Positions 37,101-45,708 of a stretch of DNA of 51,712 nt are shown here, in pieces (the stretch's first letter is position 1; each line of letters starts with the position of its first letter). The DNA comes from an uncultured Planctomycetaceae bacterium. GTDB lineage: Bacteria > Planctomycetota > Planctomycetia > Planctomycetales > Planctomycetaceae. Position numbers and translations under genes: made by a program. Location: the NCBI GenBank assembly GCA_913031625.1, contig CAJWGB010000013.1, forward strand, positions 1 through 51,712, given 5' to 3'. Under the pieces are notes generated by a model. That model was not told the origin of the DNA and did no database searches. It saw only the letters and a program-made list of their open reading frames with translations.

Positions 37101-37677
37101 TCCAGAGCCCATCCAGTCCAGCGTCACCGGTAATCGCGTAGAGTCCATTTCCGGCGACCGTCCCTACGATGACGGCAATCAGTGTTACGAGACCGGCAAG
37201 TCCGTTTGCAGCAGACAACTTTTCTCGAGGCACAATCTCAGGAATGATTCCGTACTTCGCCGTAGAGAGCAGGGCACTCTGCGCCCCGGTCAGGAACAGG
37301 ACGACAAACATGCCGGGCAGGCTTCCGATCCAGATGGCGATTACTCCGACCAGCATAATCGCGGCTTCGGCAATCTTGAGCCAGATGGTCACTCTTCGCT
37401 TGCTGAAACGGTCGGCCAGCCAGCCGGACCATGGAGCAAATATGATCGAGGGCAGAACGAAACTGGCCAGGCCCACTGACAGAATCGTCGTCTCGTTCGC
37501 CTCTACTTCTGTGGGTGACAGACTGGGATCGCTGGCGAACCGAAACTTTGCGATCGGTACGATCAGCCAGCGAAACATGTTGTCATTCAGGGCGGTCAGG
37601 AACCCCATTGCCAGATATCCCAGAAATGAGGGAGACATCAGGCGTTGTTGGGGCGTCGCTGGTTCCTTTGAGCTCAT
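34186..37677 (-). CDS. aas: Fused LplT-Aas: MFS lysophospholipid transporter, acyltransferase and acyl-ACP synthetase
   Basis: 1163 residues with three modules. Residues 1-~420: about 12 membrane helices of the MFS type (YLAMGFLTALNDNMFRWLIVP, WSGWLADRFSKRRVTIW). About 440-640: PlsC/LPLAT acyltransferase with NHVTWIDG (HX4D, His461) and FAEGQISRTGELLKFERG. About 660-1163: AMP-forming acyl synthetase with TSGSTGQPKG (near 800), YGTTELSPLASVN and a C-terminal GRYSRFSKIGGEMVPH. In E. coli the transporter LplT and the bifunctional Aas are separate neighbours that recapture and re-acylate lysophospholipids; here they form one chain. The ATG at 37677 is chosen over 37758 because family similarity begins there. 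Confidence 0.9.
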   Translation of the reverse strand: MSSKEPATPQQRLMSPSFLGYLAMGFLTALNDNMFRWLIVPIAKFRFASDPSLSPTEVEANETTILSVGLASFVLPSIIFAPWSGWLADRFSKRRVTIWLKIAEAAIMLVGVIAIWIGSLPGMFVVLFLTGAQSALLSTAKYGIIPEIVPREKLSAANGLAGLVTLIAVIVGTVAGNGLYAITGDAGLDGLWKSASALLGVAGLGIVAAVLISRVRPANPTAKFPLNPFNDSWRDIKLVMADRPILRVTLGVAFFWSLAALAQLNIDVFVINNLKMDQTSVGAYLAVLSLGVGLGSVLAGWWSGGRVELGMVPLGTVLMVLACVVAWLASGSWWAFGIALGLIGLGGGLFNVPLNAYIQDRSPRENLGAILAAGHQITSILVLSVSFLFPFLRNEMELSADVVFLVAGLGTLPILLYVVWLIPQATIRFVVWLLSRLVYRVRIFGLKNIPEEGGALLVANHVTWIDGVLILLASSRPIRMIAYADYVKGGVIGWLSRLFEIIPIRAADGPRALMQSLTEARDALNEGELVCIFAEGQISRTGELLKFERGMMKILKGTEVPVIPVYLDELWGSIFSHEGGKFFWKKPKHWPYPVTLNFGKSIPREEVTDVNVVRDAVLVLKSECAEIRGRREMIPALRLIRNCRLAWGSTKVADSAGSKLTGGRLLTGALAFRKHLVTSLLGPDEKMVGLLVPPSAGGVVANLAVSLAGRVSVNLNYTLSEDVVNYCIKEAGVTTVLTSKKFMEKRPMELDAKVVYLEDLKEQIGGMAKLCALLTAKLMPFGMLISKLGLDKVDADEMMTVIFTSGSTGQPKGVMLSHNNVNSNVDAANELIKFTSDDVILGVLPFFHSFGYTVTLWFPCCLDPGAVYHYNPLDSRMVAKLIEEYKVSIMAATPTFLRSYMKRCSVEAMQYMTLVITGAEKLPPELRDAWKEKYGVDIGEGYGTTELSPLASVNVPDVRARTAGLMKLGTVGKVIPAGEAAVFDADSGERLGPDQEGRLKIKGPNVMLGYLNLPDKTEEVIQDGWYDTGDMAKIDPEGFIQITGRYSRFSKIGGEMVPHIRVEEEILNLISTGESDDDGDGANVLCAVTSVPDKSKGERLIVLHRPLSVSVKEVIDGLSTAGLPNLWIPSAKSFLEVEEIPMLGTGKLDLRGIKETALEHFGN

Positions 37678-37811
37678 TGGCGATTCGCAGGTTGTGTACC
37701 GCGGGTGAAGAGTACACGCTGTTGCTGATACTTGAGCTGCCAGTGTAGCGGCAACCACGATCCTCTAACAGGCAGGATCTCTGATCAGCAAAACGGCGGC
37801 AGCGGATGTGA

Positions 37812-40616
37812 TCAGTGAGCCTCAAGCCAGTTGATACCGGTTCCCATCTCCACTGCAATGGGAACACTCATGGGAAGTGCCGACTTCATTGCCGCTTCAA
37901 TGACGGGTTTTACTTCTTCTTCTTCAGTCTTCAGCATATCAAACACAATTTCGTCGTGCACCGTCAACAGCATCTTTGTTTTGAAGCCACCGTCCTTAAG
38001 AGCATGATGCACTTTGATCATCGCCAGTTTCAGCATGTCTGCAGCGGTGCCCTGAATGGGAGTATTCATGGCCAGCCTTTCCGCTGCATTGGCCAGCGTT
38101 CGACTGCGAGAATTGATATCCCTGAGGTACCTTCGTCGGCCTGACTGGGTCTGAACGAAGCCGTTCTCCTTCGCAGCCGCAATGGTGTCATCAATCCACG
38201 CCTGCACTCCCGGGTACTCTGCAAAGTAGCCTTCAATCAGCTCATTCGCCTCTTTGCGAGGAATGTTGAGTCGCTGCTGCAGCCCGAACGCAGAAATGCC
38301 ATAGATAATCCCAAAGTTAACCATCTTGGCCCTGTCACGCATTTCACGGGTCACGTCACCGAAATCAACACCATACACCTTAGACGCCGTCATCCGATGA
38401 ATATCAAGGTTATCCTCATAAGCCTTCAACATGGACGGGTCCTGACTTAACTCGGCCATGATCCGCAGTTCGATCTGAGAGTAGTCAGCAGCCAGCAGGA
38501 GATGATCATCGTCACGCGCAACAAATGCCGCCCGAATTTCACGGCCGCGTTCCTTACGGACGGGAATGGTCTGCAGGTTGGGATCGTTACTCTGCATACG
38601 GCCGGTGGCCGTCCAGGTCTGACTGTAATGCGTATGCAGCCGCCCCGTTTTTTCATTCACGTGTGACGGAAGCTGGTCCACATACACAGACTTCAACTTG
38701 ACTGCGTTTCGGTAGTCGAGCACATCAGCAACGATCTGATGTCGTCCTGCCATGCGTTGCAGTTCGGTTTCTCGAGTGGACCACTGACCGGTTGCTGTCT
38801 TCTTTGGATTCTTTTCCAGTTCCAGCTCTTCATACAGTACCACTCCGAGCTGTTTGGGAGAGTCGATGTTGAATTCGTGACCGGCGGCCGCGTAAATGCT
38901 CTTCTCTAATTGAGCGATATCCGCGGTGAGCTGTTCTGAGTACTTCTCAAGTGCCGCCGTATCCAGCCGAACGCCTTCGTACTCCATGTCCACCAGCACG
39001 GGAATAAGCGGGCATTCGACTTCATAGCAAACGGAACTGACCCCCTGTTTCTCGATGTCCGGTTCAATGACCTTTGCCACCTGCAGGGTGATGTCGGCAT
39101 CTTCGGCGGCGTACTCTGCGACAGTCTCGACCGGCACATCCTTCATGCTGATCTGTTCTTCGCCACGTTTTCCGATCAGGTCACTGGTCGGAATCGGCTT
39201 GTAGGCAAGATAGAGCTCGGCAAGGTAGTCGAGCCCGTGCCGCATTTCAGGCTCTTTCATGGAGTGCGCGAGCATCGTGTCGAGCAACTCTCCCTGAGTG
39301 TCGATGCCATGCCATTTGAGCAATGTGACATCGTACTTGAGATTGTGACCAATTTTCCGAATGCCCGCGTCTTCAAAGACCGGCCGAAACTCATTCAGCA
39401 CGTCCCGGGCCGACGCCTCTTCATCCCCACAGACAACGTAGTAACCGGAGTGTGCTTCAAAGCTGAATGCAATCCCCAGCGGAAGTGCCTGTCTTGGATC
39501 GAGGCCCGTCGTTTCTGTATCGAAACAGACTTCCTTCTGTTTCTTCAGCAGTTTCAGTAACGCTGCTCGCTCTTCTGCCGTCCTTACAATCTGATAGTCG
39601 TGTTTTACATCCCTGATTGATTTGACCTGAACTTCATCAAGATCATCAAACAGCGTCGCCTGAATCTGAGCTTCGCGTTTCTCGCGAAGCTTTGCGGTCC
39701 GGCTGGCAGATGATGAAAAGCTCTTGCCGAACATCTTCTTACCAAGCGTATCGAATTCCAGTTCCTCAAAGAGTGTCTTCAAGGCATCATCATTTTGTGC
39801 TGCCAGTCGAAATGACTCGAGATCAAGCTCATGAGGAACGTCCAGCTGAATGGTCACGAGCTGTTTGGAGAGGATCGCCAACTCAGCATTGTCCTCAATT
39901 CTCTCCTTTTGCTTCCCCTTCAGTTCATGAGTATTCGCCAGCAGGTTTTCGACACTGCCGTACTTTGCCATCAACTTCTGCGCTGTCTTCGGACCAATGC
40001 CTGGCACTCCCGGAATGTTGTCGCTGGAGTCCCCCATCAAGCCGAGAATGTCAATCACCTGGTCGACTCGCTCTATCTCCCATTGAGCAAGCACCTCCGG
40101 AACACCGAGAGTTTCATACGCGGCTCCTTTGCGACCGGGCCGCAGAATATGCACGGTATCGGTGACCAGCTGATGGTAGTCCTTATCGGGTGTCACCATT
40201 AACGTTTCGTATCCTTCGGCGTCAGCCTGATGAGCAAGTGTGCCAATAATGTCATCCGCCTCGTACCCAGGCATGCGAATCACAGTGATATTGAACGCTT
40301 CGAGCAGCCGGTCAATGTAGGGCAGGGCATTGCCAATATCCTCAGGCAGTGCGTCTCGCTGAGCTTTGTACTCAGGAAAAACACGGTGCCTCTCTGTCGG
40401 CTCTGACGTATCGAATGCAGCCGCAATATGAGTCGGCTTTTCTTTTCTGATGATGTCCAGAATTGTATTCGTCAGGCCGAAAACCCCTGAAGTGCAGAGT
40501 CCGTCTGAGGTGTATCTGGGACTGCGAATCAAGGCAAAGTGAGCACGGTAGACCAAAGCCATCCCGTCGAGCAGCAGGAGTTTCTTAGGGGCGGCAAACA
40601 AGTCAGCCTGAGGCAT
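37812..40616 (-). CDS. polA: DNA polymerase I
   Basis: 934 residues with all three activities. 5' nuclease (1-~290): LLLDGMALVYRAHFAL, GYEADDIIGTLA, DKDYHQLV, GDSSDNIPGVPGIGPKTA. 3'-5' proofreading domain (~340-530): FDTETTGL (first Asp at residue 366), HNLKYDVTLL and YAAEDADITLQ, so exonuclease residues appear intact. Polymerase (~560-934): DYSQIELRIMAELS, the O-helix RDRAKMVNFGIIYGISAFG and LTVHDEIVFD. It acts in Okazaki fragment processing and repair. Adjacent to the Aas gene but without evident functional link. The 333 bp between its start and the next gene (40617-40949) hold no recognised gene. Confidence 0.98.
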   Translation of the reverse strand: MPQADLFAAPKKLLLLDGMALVYRAHFALIRSPRYTSDGLCTSGVFGLTNTILDIIRKEKPTHIAAAFDTSEPTERHRVFPEYKAQRDALPEDIGNALPYIDRLLEAFNITVIRMPGYEADDIIGTLAHQADAEGYETLMVTPDKDYHQLVTDTVHILRPGRKGAAYETLGVPEVLAQWEIERVDQVIDILGLMGDSSDNIPGVPGIGPKTAQKLMAKYGSVENLLANTHELKGKQKERIEDNAELAILSKQLVTIQLDVPHELDLESFRLAAQNDDALKTLFEELEFDTLGKKMFGKSFSSSASRTAKLREKREAQIQATLFDDLDEVQVKSIRDVKHDYQIVRTAEERAALLKLLKKQKEVCFDTETTGLDPRQALPLGIAFSFEAHSGYYVVCGDEEASARDVLNEFRPVFEDAGIRKIGHNLKYDVTLLKWHGIDTQGELLDTMLAHSMKEPEMRHGLDYLAELYLAYKPIPTSDLIGKRGEEQISMKDVPVETVAEYAAEDADITLQVAKVIEPDIEKQGVSSVCYEVECPLIPVLVDMEYEGVRLDTAALEKYSEQLTADIAQLEKSIYAAAGHEFNIDSPKQLGVVLYEELELEKNPKKTATGQWSTRETELQRMAGRHQIVADVLDYRNAVKLKSVYVDQLPSHVNEKTGRLHTHYSQTWTATGRMQSNDPNLQTIPVRKERGREIRAAFVARDDDHLLLAADYSQIELRIMAELSQDPSMLKAYEDNLDIHRMTASKVYGVDFGDVTREMRDRAKMVNFGIIYGISAFGLQQRLNIPRKEANELIEGYFAEYPGVQAWIDDTIAAAKENGFVQTQSGRRRYLRDINSRSRTLANAAERLAMNTPIQGTAADMLKLAMIKVHHALKDGGFKTKMLLTVHDEIVFDMLKTEEEEVKPVIEAAMKSALPMSVPIAVEMGTGINWLEAH

Positions 40617-40949
40617 TCCGTGGATCTCCGTTTGTGCGGAAAAGAGTCAGGAGAATAACTGAGTCCGATCAAGCGGTTGACGCACGGATCGTCCGGGCGA
40701 CTCTTTGACAAACTGCAGTGGTCCGCCACCATCGAAAGTCGAGGGGCATGAGGCGTCCGATTATCACGATTGACGCTGAAGATTCACCACGCCAGAGGGA
40801 GTTGTTCCCGGTAAAGAGCGGAAAACGGCAAAGAGTTTTTCAGTCGAAGTCCGAAGAAAACATCAGGGGAATGGGCTATTCTCTCAGCATACAATCTGGC
40901 TGCCAATGTTCTCTGAAGTGTCACCCAAACACCGTCCGTTGCCATAACA

Positions 40950-41282
40950 ATGCCGACCTACGTTTACGAAGTCATTCGCGAAGATGGAGAACCTGGCGAG
41001 CAGTTCGAGGTCGTCCAGGGAATCAAAGATCCACCACTCACCGAGCACCCGGAAACCGGGGAACCCGTTCAGCGAATCATCTCACAGGTGTTTATGGGAG
41101 GCTCATGGTCAGAGGATTCAATGTCAAAAAGCGCCCGCGACGAAAAGAAACTTGATCGGCTTGGATTTACCAAATACGTCAAGGCGGGCGACGGCGTCTA
41201 CGAGAAACGCACAGGCAAGGGGCCGGACCTGATCACACGAGACAACCCGATCAAAGGCAGCGACCTCAAGGGACTCGACTAG
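40950..41282 (+). CDS. FmdB-like small protein without the zinc-ribbon cysteines
   Basis: 110 residues. The opening MPTYVYEVIREDGEPGEQFEVVQGIKDPPLTEHPETGEPVQRIIS has the strand pattern and MPTYxYE start of FmdB/zinc-ribbon regulatory proteins, and the C-terminal part (KYVKAGDGVYEKRTGKGPD) resembles the tail seen in related planctomycete proteins. The C-x2-C pairs that bind zinc in FmdB are replaced (REDG and HPETG), so a metal-free version is likely. The function is unknown. It is divergent from polA and followed by a hairpin repeat. Confidence 0.72.
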   Translation: MPTYVYEVIREDGEPGEQFEVVQGIKDPPLTEHPETGEPVQRIISQVFMGGSWSEDSMSKSARDEKKLDRLGFTKYVKAGDGVYEKRTGKGPDLITRDNPIKGSDLKGLD

Positions 41283-41293
41283 TGGTGCCCGAG

Positions 41294-41320
41294 GGTAGTG
41301 GACTTCGCCAGACGTCACTG
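41294..41320. repeat. Short interspersed hairpin repeat, copy 1
   Basis: GGTAGTGGACTTCGCCAGAC is shared almost exactly with 49265-49293 elsewhere in the window. Both fold as AGTGGACTTC-GCCA-GA(A/C)GTC..ACT hairpins; this copy has one bulge and one mismatch. Placed 11 bp after the FmdB-like gene stop. The remaining 234 bp to the next gene contain nothing I recognise. Confidence 0.6.
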
Positions 41321-41554
41321 TGCAGGTGATCTCCGGCGAATTCGACAGCGGTCAACTCACGTCTACAAACCCGCAACGCAACAGGCCTTCATCCTCCGGG
41401 CACCCATTTGCAGCCTGCTCATACACCTGCTTGAGACTCAGTGGTTCGTTCTTCTCAATGTTTGAAACCGGGCATTTCCTGACTGTCGGAGATGCGGATT
41501 ACGGTGGCAAAGATATCATTCGCGGCCTGCTGCGTCCTGGAAACTGATTGAAAC

Positions 41555-42676
41555 GTGAATTCTTCGCCCGACATTCTGATTATCGGAGGTGGTGTCACCG
41601 GGTTGACCACTGCACTGTGCCTTGCACAGGACGGAGCCTCCGTGACTGTGCTGGATCGACAGCGTCCTGGGCAGGAAGCATCCTGGGCAGGTGCGGGCAT
41701 GTTGCCCCCCGGCAATCAGGCAGGAGCGTCAACGCCCGAAAGTCGACTCCGGGCCTACAGCCACACCCTTTGGTCGCAACTGTCGGACGATCTCCGCAGC
41801 CGCACCGGTATCGACAACGGGTACCGAATCTGCGGCGCGCTTGAGGTCTCGGGCGCAGGAGGATACGAGTCCGCCACCGAAACCTGGCGTAAAGAAGGAA
41901 TCACGGTCGAGATATGTGACCGGGCAACACTGGAACAGTATGTCCCGGACCTCGCTAATGACTTCCAGTCTGGAATCTACCTGCCTGAATTTGGTCAGGC
42001 ACGGAATCCTCGCCATGTGAAGGCGTTGCTGGCAGCCTGCCATGGATTGGGCGTCGAGATCGTTGAGGGGGTGACGCAACTTCAGCTCATCGAACAGGGC
42101 GCAACGGTAATCGCTGAATCTCCTGAACGGAAATTCCATGCACAAAAGGTGTGTGTGACGGCGGGAGCCTGGACGAATGAATTGCTCAGGCATGTCCGAC
42201 TGGAGTTCCCCGTCTTTCCGGTTCGTGGTCAAATGGCGCAACTCCGGGTCTCGCGATTGCCATTCTCGTGCGTCATCGAACAGGGACGCCGATACATTGT
42301 TCCACGAGCTGACGGCCTGATTCTTATCGGCTCAACAGAAGAGCACACGGGATTTGATAAGCAGACCACCGCAGAAGGAATCTCCGGACTGCTTGAATTC
42401 GCAAGAACGCTCGTCCCGGAACTGGGTCGTGCGGAACTGGTTCGCAGCTGGGCCGGACTGCGTCCCGGCTCACCGGATGAACTGCCGTTTCTCGGTAAGA
42501 TCTCGTGCTTTGACAATCTCTATGTGGGAGCAGGCCACTTTCGTTCCGGACTGCAGATGTCACCTGGAACCGGGCGAATCATGGCAGATCTTCTGCTTGG
42601 ACAGCCTCCCGCCATCAATCTGGACGGACTGTCGGTCGACCGAGCATTCATCAACGGAAGTCCGCTGGAAGGCTGA
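41555..42676 (+). CDS. thiO: FAD-dependent amino acid oxidase, ThiO-like
   Basis: 373 residues from a GTG. DAO/glycine-oxidase family: N-terminal dinucleotide motif ILIIGGGVTGLTTALCLAQDGASVTVLDRQ, then GQEASWAGAGMLPPGNQ, VCVTAGAWTNELL, FPVFPVRGQMAQLR and a C-terminal FLGKISCFDNLYVGAGHFRSGLQMSPGTGRIMADLL. Most similar in layout to glycine oxidase ThiO, which makes iminoglycine for thiamine thiazole synthesis; no thi genes lie nearby, so the substrate is inferred. The next gene begins 148 bp downstream on the same strand. Confidence 0.85.
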   Translation: MNSSPDILIIGGGVTGLTTALCLAQDGASVTVLDRQRPGQEASWAGAGMLPPGNQAGASTPESRLRAYSHTLWSQLSDDLRSRTGIDNGYRICGALEVSGAGGYESATETWRKEGITVEICDRATLEQYVPDLANDFQSGIYLPEFGQARNPRHVKALLAACHGLGVEIVEGVTQLQLIEQGATVIAESPERKFHAQKVCVTAGAWTNELLRHVRLEFPVFPVRGQMAQLRVSRLPFSCVIEQGRRYIVPRADGLILIGSTEEHTGFDKQTTAEGISGLLEFARTLVPELGRAELVRSWAGLRPGSPDELPFLGKISCFDNLYVGAGHFRSGLQMSPGTGRIMADLLLGQPPAINLDGLSVDRAFINGSPLEG

Positions 42677-42824
42677 GCGGCCGATTCATCGGTTCCTGCC
42701 AGGTCCAGTCTGCATAAACGTGTGACCTCGATCACCCTCCTGAGCCTGTATTGCTCCCGCACGATCGGACAACCCACTACGATACTGGTGATCCGTTCGT
42801 CAGGCCTGAACATCCATTGTTGAA

Positions 42825-44015
42825 ATGACAAACCCAAAACTGGTTGTAGTTGGTGCCGGTCCCATTGGGCTGGACACTGCCCTGCAGGCTCAGCTGGCGG
42901 GGTTTGACGTCACTGTACTCGAACGGGGGCGAGTCGCAGAAGCAGTGCTTTCGTGGGGTCACGTCCGGCTGTTTACGCCATTTCAAATGAATTCTTCCAA
43001 GGCGGGCAGAGCTGCCGCAGGTGTGGAAAATCAGATCCGGCATGACGCGTTACTCACGGGGAGAGAGTACGTGCAAAGCTACCTGAAGCCGCTCAGTCAG
43101 TCTGCCGCACTCGTCGGACGAATTCGAGAGCACCACGAGGTGCTGGCCGTTAGCCGCGAACTGACCGGAAAGTCTCAGTTGATCGGTAAGCCAGCCCGAG
43201 CAATCCGTCCTTTTCGAATTCTCGTCCGTAATGACCAGCGAGAAGAAGTCATCACAGCAGATATCCTGATCGACAGCACGGGCTTCATGTCCAGGCATCG
43301 ATGGATCGGAAACGGCGGAATCCCAGCTCGAGGAGAGCAGCACTTCCTGTCCGAATCCAATTATCAGATCCCGGGACGTGACAGTCAGTCGCTTGATGCC
43401 TTTGCCGGTCAGAGCGTCCTCGTCGTGGGAAGCGGCTTCTCAGCGGCCACTTCCGTCTGTCTGTTGAACACCATCCGCCAGCAGTCGCCAGGCACGCAGA
43501 TCCACTGGTTTACTCGAAATCGCAACGAGCAGCCAATGCGACCCATTCGTTCAGATCCACTCGAAGAACGTGCTCGGCTAACCCGGGAAGCCAACCAACT
43601 CGTGGCCAGTGGTGGTGTTTCATGGGTGGCAGGAGCTGCGGTTGATCAAATCAATTCTGCCGGCGGACGACTGCGAGTCTGCTTTGAGGTCAGCGGAATC
43701 AGAGACGAAATCACCGTCGATCGCATTGTTGCCAATCCGGGGTACCGTCCGGATCCCACTCCGTTCGAAGAGCTTCAAATCCACCGCTGTTATGCCACAG
43801 ATGGTCCCATCAAACTCGCTGCTCACCTGCTTGGAGACTCCTCAGGCGACTGCCTCACACAACAGGCAGCCGGAATCGACCTGTTAAAGAACCCGGAACC
43901 TGGCTTCTTCATTGTGGGAGCAGCAAGTTACGGACGTGACAGTCGTTTTCTGATGCAGAATGGAATTCAACAGGCGGCAGATCTCATCGGCTCGTTGAAG
44001 GAGTCCGTTCAATGA
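42825..44015 (+). CDS. FAD/NAD(P)-binding oxidoreductase, first gene of three-gene cassette
   Basis: 396 residues. FAD-binding Rossmann motif VVVGAGPIGLDTALQAQLAGFDVTVLERG at the N-terminus; second nucleotide-binding motif VLVVGSGFSAATS near residue 200; WGHVRLFTPFQMNSS, ILIDSTGFMSRHRW and IVANPGYRPDP support a flavin-monooxygenase/thioredoxin-reductase-like fold. It ends with ATGA, overlapping the start of the radical SAM gene by 4 bp, so the two are translationally coupled. A role in modifying the same unknown product as that enzyme is inferred from the cassette. Confidence 0.88.
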   Translation: MTNPKLVVVGAGPIGLDTALQAQLAGFDVTVLERGRVAEAVLSWGHVRLFTPFQMNSSKAGRAAAGVENQIRHDALLTGREYVQSYLKPLSQSAALVGRIREHHEVLAVSRELTGKSQLIGKPARAIRPFRILVRNDQREEVITADILIDSTGFMSRHRWIGNGGIPARGEQHFLSESNYQIPGRDSQSLDAFAGQSVLVVGSGFSAATSVCLLNTIRQQSPGTQIHWFTRNRNEQPMRPIRSDPLEERARLTREANQLVASGGVSWVAGAAVDQINSAGGRLRVCFEVSGIRDEITVDRIVANPGYRPDPTPFEELQIHRCYATDGPIKLAAHLLGDSSGDCLTQQAAGIDLLKNPEPGFFIVGAASYGRDSRFLMQNGIQQAADLIGSLKESVQ

Positions 44016-44929
44016 GTGTGAGCGAGTCCATTCCATCCATTGAACTGCGGTCACTGGATGAGCTCTGGTTTCAGGTGGCTGGAACAGTCTGCAACCTGAC
44101 CTGCCATCACTGCTTTATCAGTTGCAGTCCGCACAACCGCAGTTTCGAATTCCTGACATATGAGCAGGTAAACGAAGCTCTTGAGCAGTCGATCGAGTTC
44201 GGCGTTCGAGAATACTACTTCACCGGAGGCGAACCGTTTCTCAACGGCGACCTCGTCCGCATGGTCGAACGAGCCCTTCAGTTCGGACCGGTCACAGTTC
44301 TGACTAATGGCACGGTTTTGAAGCCGGAGTGGCTGAATCAGCTTACGGCTGCTCAGGAGTCAGCGGTTTACAGCCTGGAACTGCGTGTCTCCATTGATGG
44401 TCCGACCGCAGACATTAATGACCCGGTGCGCGGCGAAGGCACCTTTTACCGCGCGATGAAAGGAGTTTCGTTGCTCTGCAAACACGGTTTTCTGCCAATC
44501 ATCACAATGACTCAGACATGGAATGATGCAGAGAACCATTTGATTCTGGCCCAGTTTCGTGAAGTTCTGAAGTCGCATGGGTGTGAACGCCCCAGACTCA
44601 AAGTTCTTCCACGACTCAAGCTTGGTGCCGAAGAGAATCGAACGGAAGGGTATCAGCCAACAGAGCGGATCACTGAGAGCATGATGCGGGACTTTGACCG
44701 CAATCAACTCCTCTGTCACCACAGCCGGATCGTTACGAATCGGGGCGTCTACGTGTGTCCCATTCTGCTCGAATCTTCTGATGCGAAACTCGGTGACACT
44801 CTGGAAGAGGCAACCTGCGATTTTCCACTGGGTCATGGAGCCTGCCATACGTGTTATCAGTATGGCGCGATCTGCACCAACTCAACCTTAATGGCCACCG
44901 ATCAGGCAGCTTCGGAGATCCCCCAGTGA
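44012..44929 (+). CDS. Radical SAM protein with C-terminal SPASM-like cysteine cluster
   Basis: 305 residues. CNLTCHHC (Cys27, 31, 34) binds the radical SAM 4Fe-4S cluster, GGEP follows, and LTNGTVL, RVSIDGP and ITMTQTW are typical strands. A C-terminal set of Cys (LLCHHSR, YVCPILL, GACHTCYQYGAICTN) looks like an auxiliary iron-sulphur SPASM or twitch domain, as in enzymes that modify peptides. ATGA overlap with the preceding FAD gene and GTGA overlap with the next gene show tight coupling. No precursor peptide was recognised. Substrate unknown. Confidence 0.9.
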   Translation: MSVSESIPSIELRSLDELWFQVAGTVCNLTCHHCFISCSPHNRSFEFLTYEQVNEALEQSIEFGVREYYFTGGEPFLNGDLVRMVERALQFGPVTVLTNGTVLKPEWLNQLTAAQESAVYSLELRVSIDGPTADINDPVRGEGTFYRAMKGVSLLCKHGFLPIITMTQTWNDAENHLILAQFREVLKSHGCERPRLKVLPRLKLGAEENRTEGYQPTERITESMMRDFDRNQLLCHHSRIVTNRGVYVCPILLESSDAKLGDTLEEATCDFPLGHGACHTCYQYGAICTNSTLMATDQAASEIPQ

Positions 44930-45708
44930 AACTGGCAGTCTTTGGAGGGTTGTACAGCAATTATCTTGCGCTCGCGGCGGCGATTACTGACGCGAGAAAA
45001 CGTGGTGCCGACCAGCTTTACTGTCTCGGAGACATGGGGGCGTTCGGACCGCACCCTGATCGTGTCTTCCCGTTACTGCACGAACACCATGTCCAGTGCG
45101 TGCAGGGGAACTACGACGACAGCATCGGCAATGAGCTCAATGACTGCCAGTGCGGTTATACAGACCCACGCGACAACTACTTTGCACAGCTAAGCTATGA
45201 CTACACGCTCGCCAATACGAATTCCGAGAACAAAGTATGGTTGCAGGGATTGCCTGTGGAATTGAGAGCAGAGATTCACGGTCGCCGAATTCTGTTTTGT
45301 CATGGTAGTCCACGGCGTACAAACGAGTTTCTTTGGGAGTCAACAACCAGCACTGCATTTCTCAACCGACTTGCGGATGAACATCAGGCTGACCTGATGA
45401 TCGGGACCCATTCCGGAATTCACTGGCAAAGATCGCTCGCACAGGGGAGGCTCTATGTCAATGTCGGCGTGCTTGGACGTCCGGAAAACGATGGTACTAC
45501 TAACGTGTGGTACACGATGATTTCGCTGACTGAGAACCAGTCACCTCAGATTGAGTTCATTCCCGTGGAATACGACTACCAGCGACTGGCGGATGAGATG
45601 CGCGCGGAAAAACTGCCTGATGAATTCGTGGAAACAGTTCTGACGGGGTGGTGGACCACGTGTCTGGAAATCCTGCCAGCAAAGGAACGGCTCCGTGGAC
45701 AGTTTTAG
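44926..45708 (+). CDS. Calcineurin-like metallophosphoesterase with altered first metal motif
   Basis: 260 residues from the GTG at 44926, overlapping the radical SAM gene stop by 4 bp. Family motifs present: YCLGDMGAFGPHPD (GD), VQGNYDD (GN), ILFCHGSP (H) and LMIGTHSGIHW (GTHSGIH in place of GHTH). The usual N-terminal D-x-H reads FGGLYSNYLAL, so both metal ligands of motif I are replaced by Gly and Tyr. The downstream part matches YfcE/MJ0936-like phosphoesterases. Either a divergent metal site or a non-catalytic member. Last gene of the cassette; the following 408 bp contain no gene I can support. Confidence 0.82.
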   Translation: MKLAVFGGLYSNYLALAAAITDARKRGADQLYCLGDMGAFGPHPDRVFPLLHEHHVQCVQGNYDDSIGNELNDCQCGYTDPRDNYFAQLSYDYTLANTNSENKVWLQGLPVELRAEIHGRRILFCHGSPRRTNEFLWESTTSTAFLNRLADEHQADLMIGTHSGIHWQRSLAQGRLYVNVGVLGRPENDGTTNVWYTMISLTENQSPQIEFIPVEYDYQRLADEMRAEKLPDEFVETVLTGWWTTCLEILPAKERLRGQF

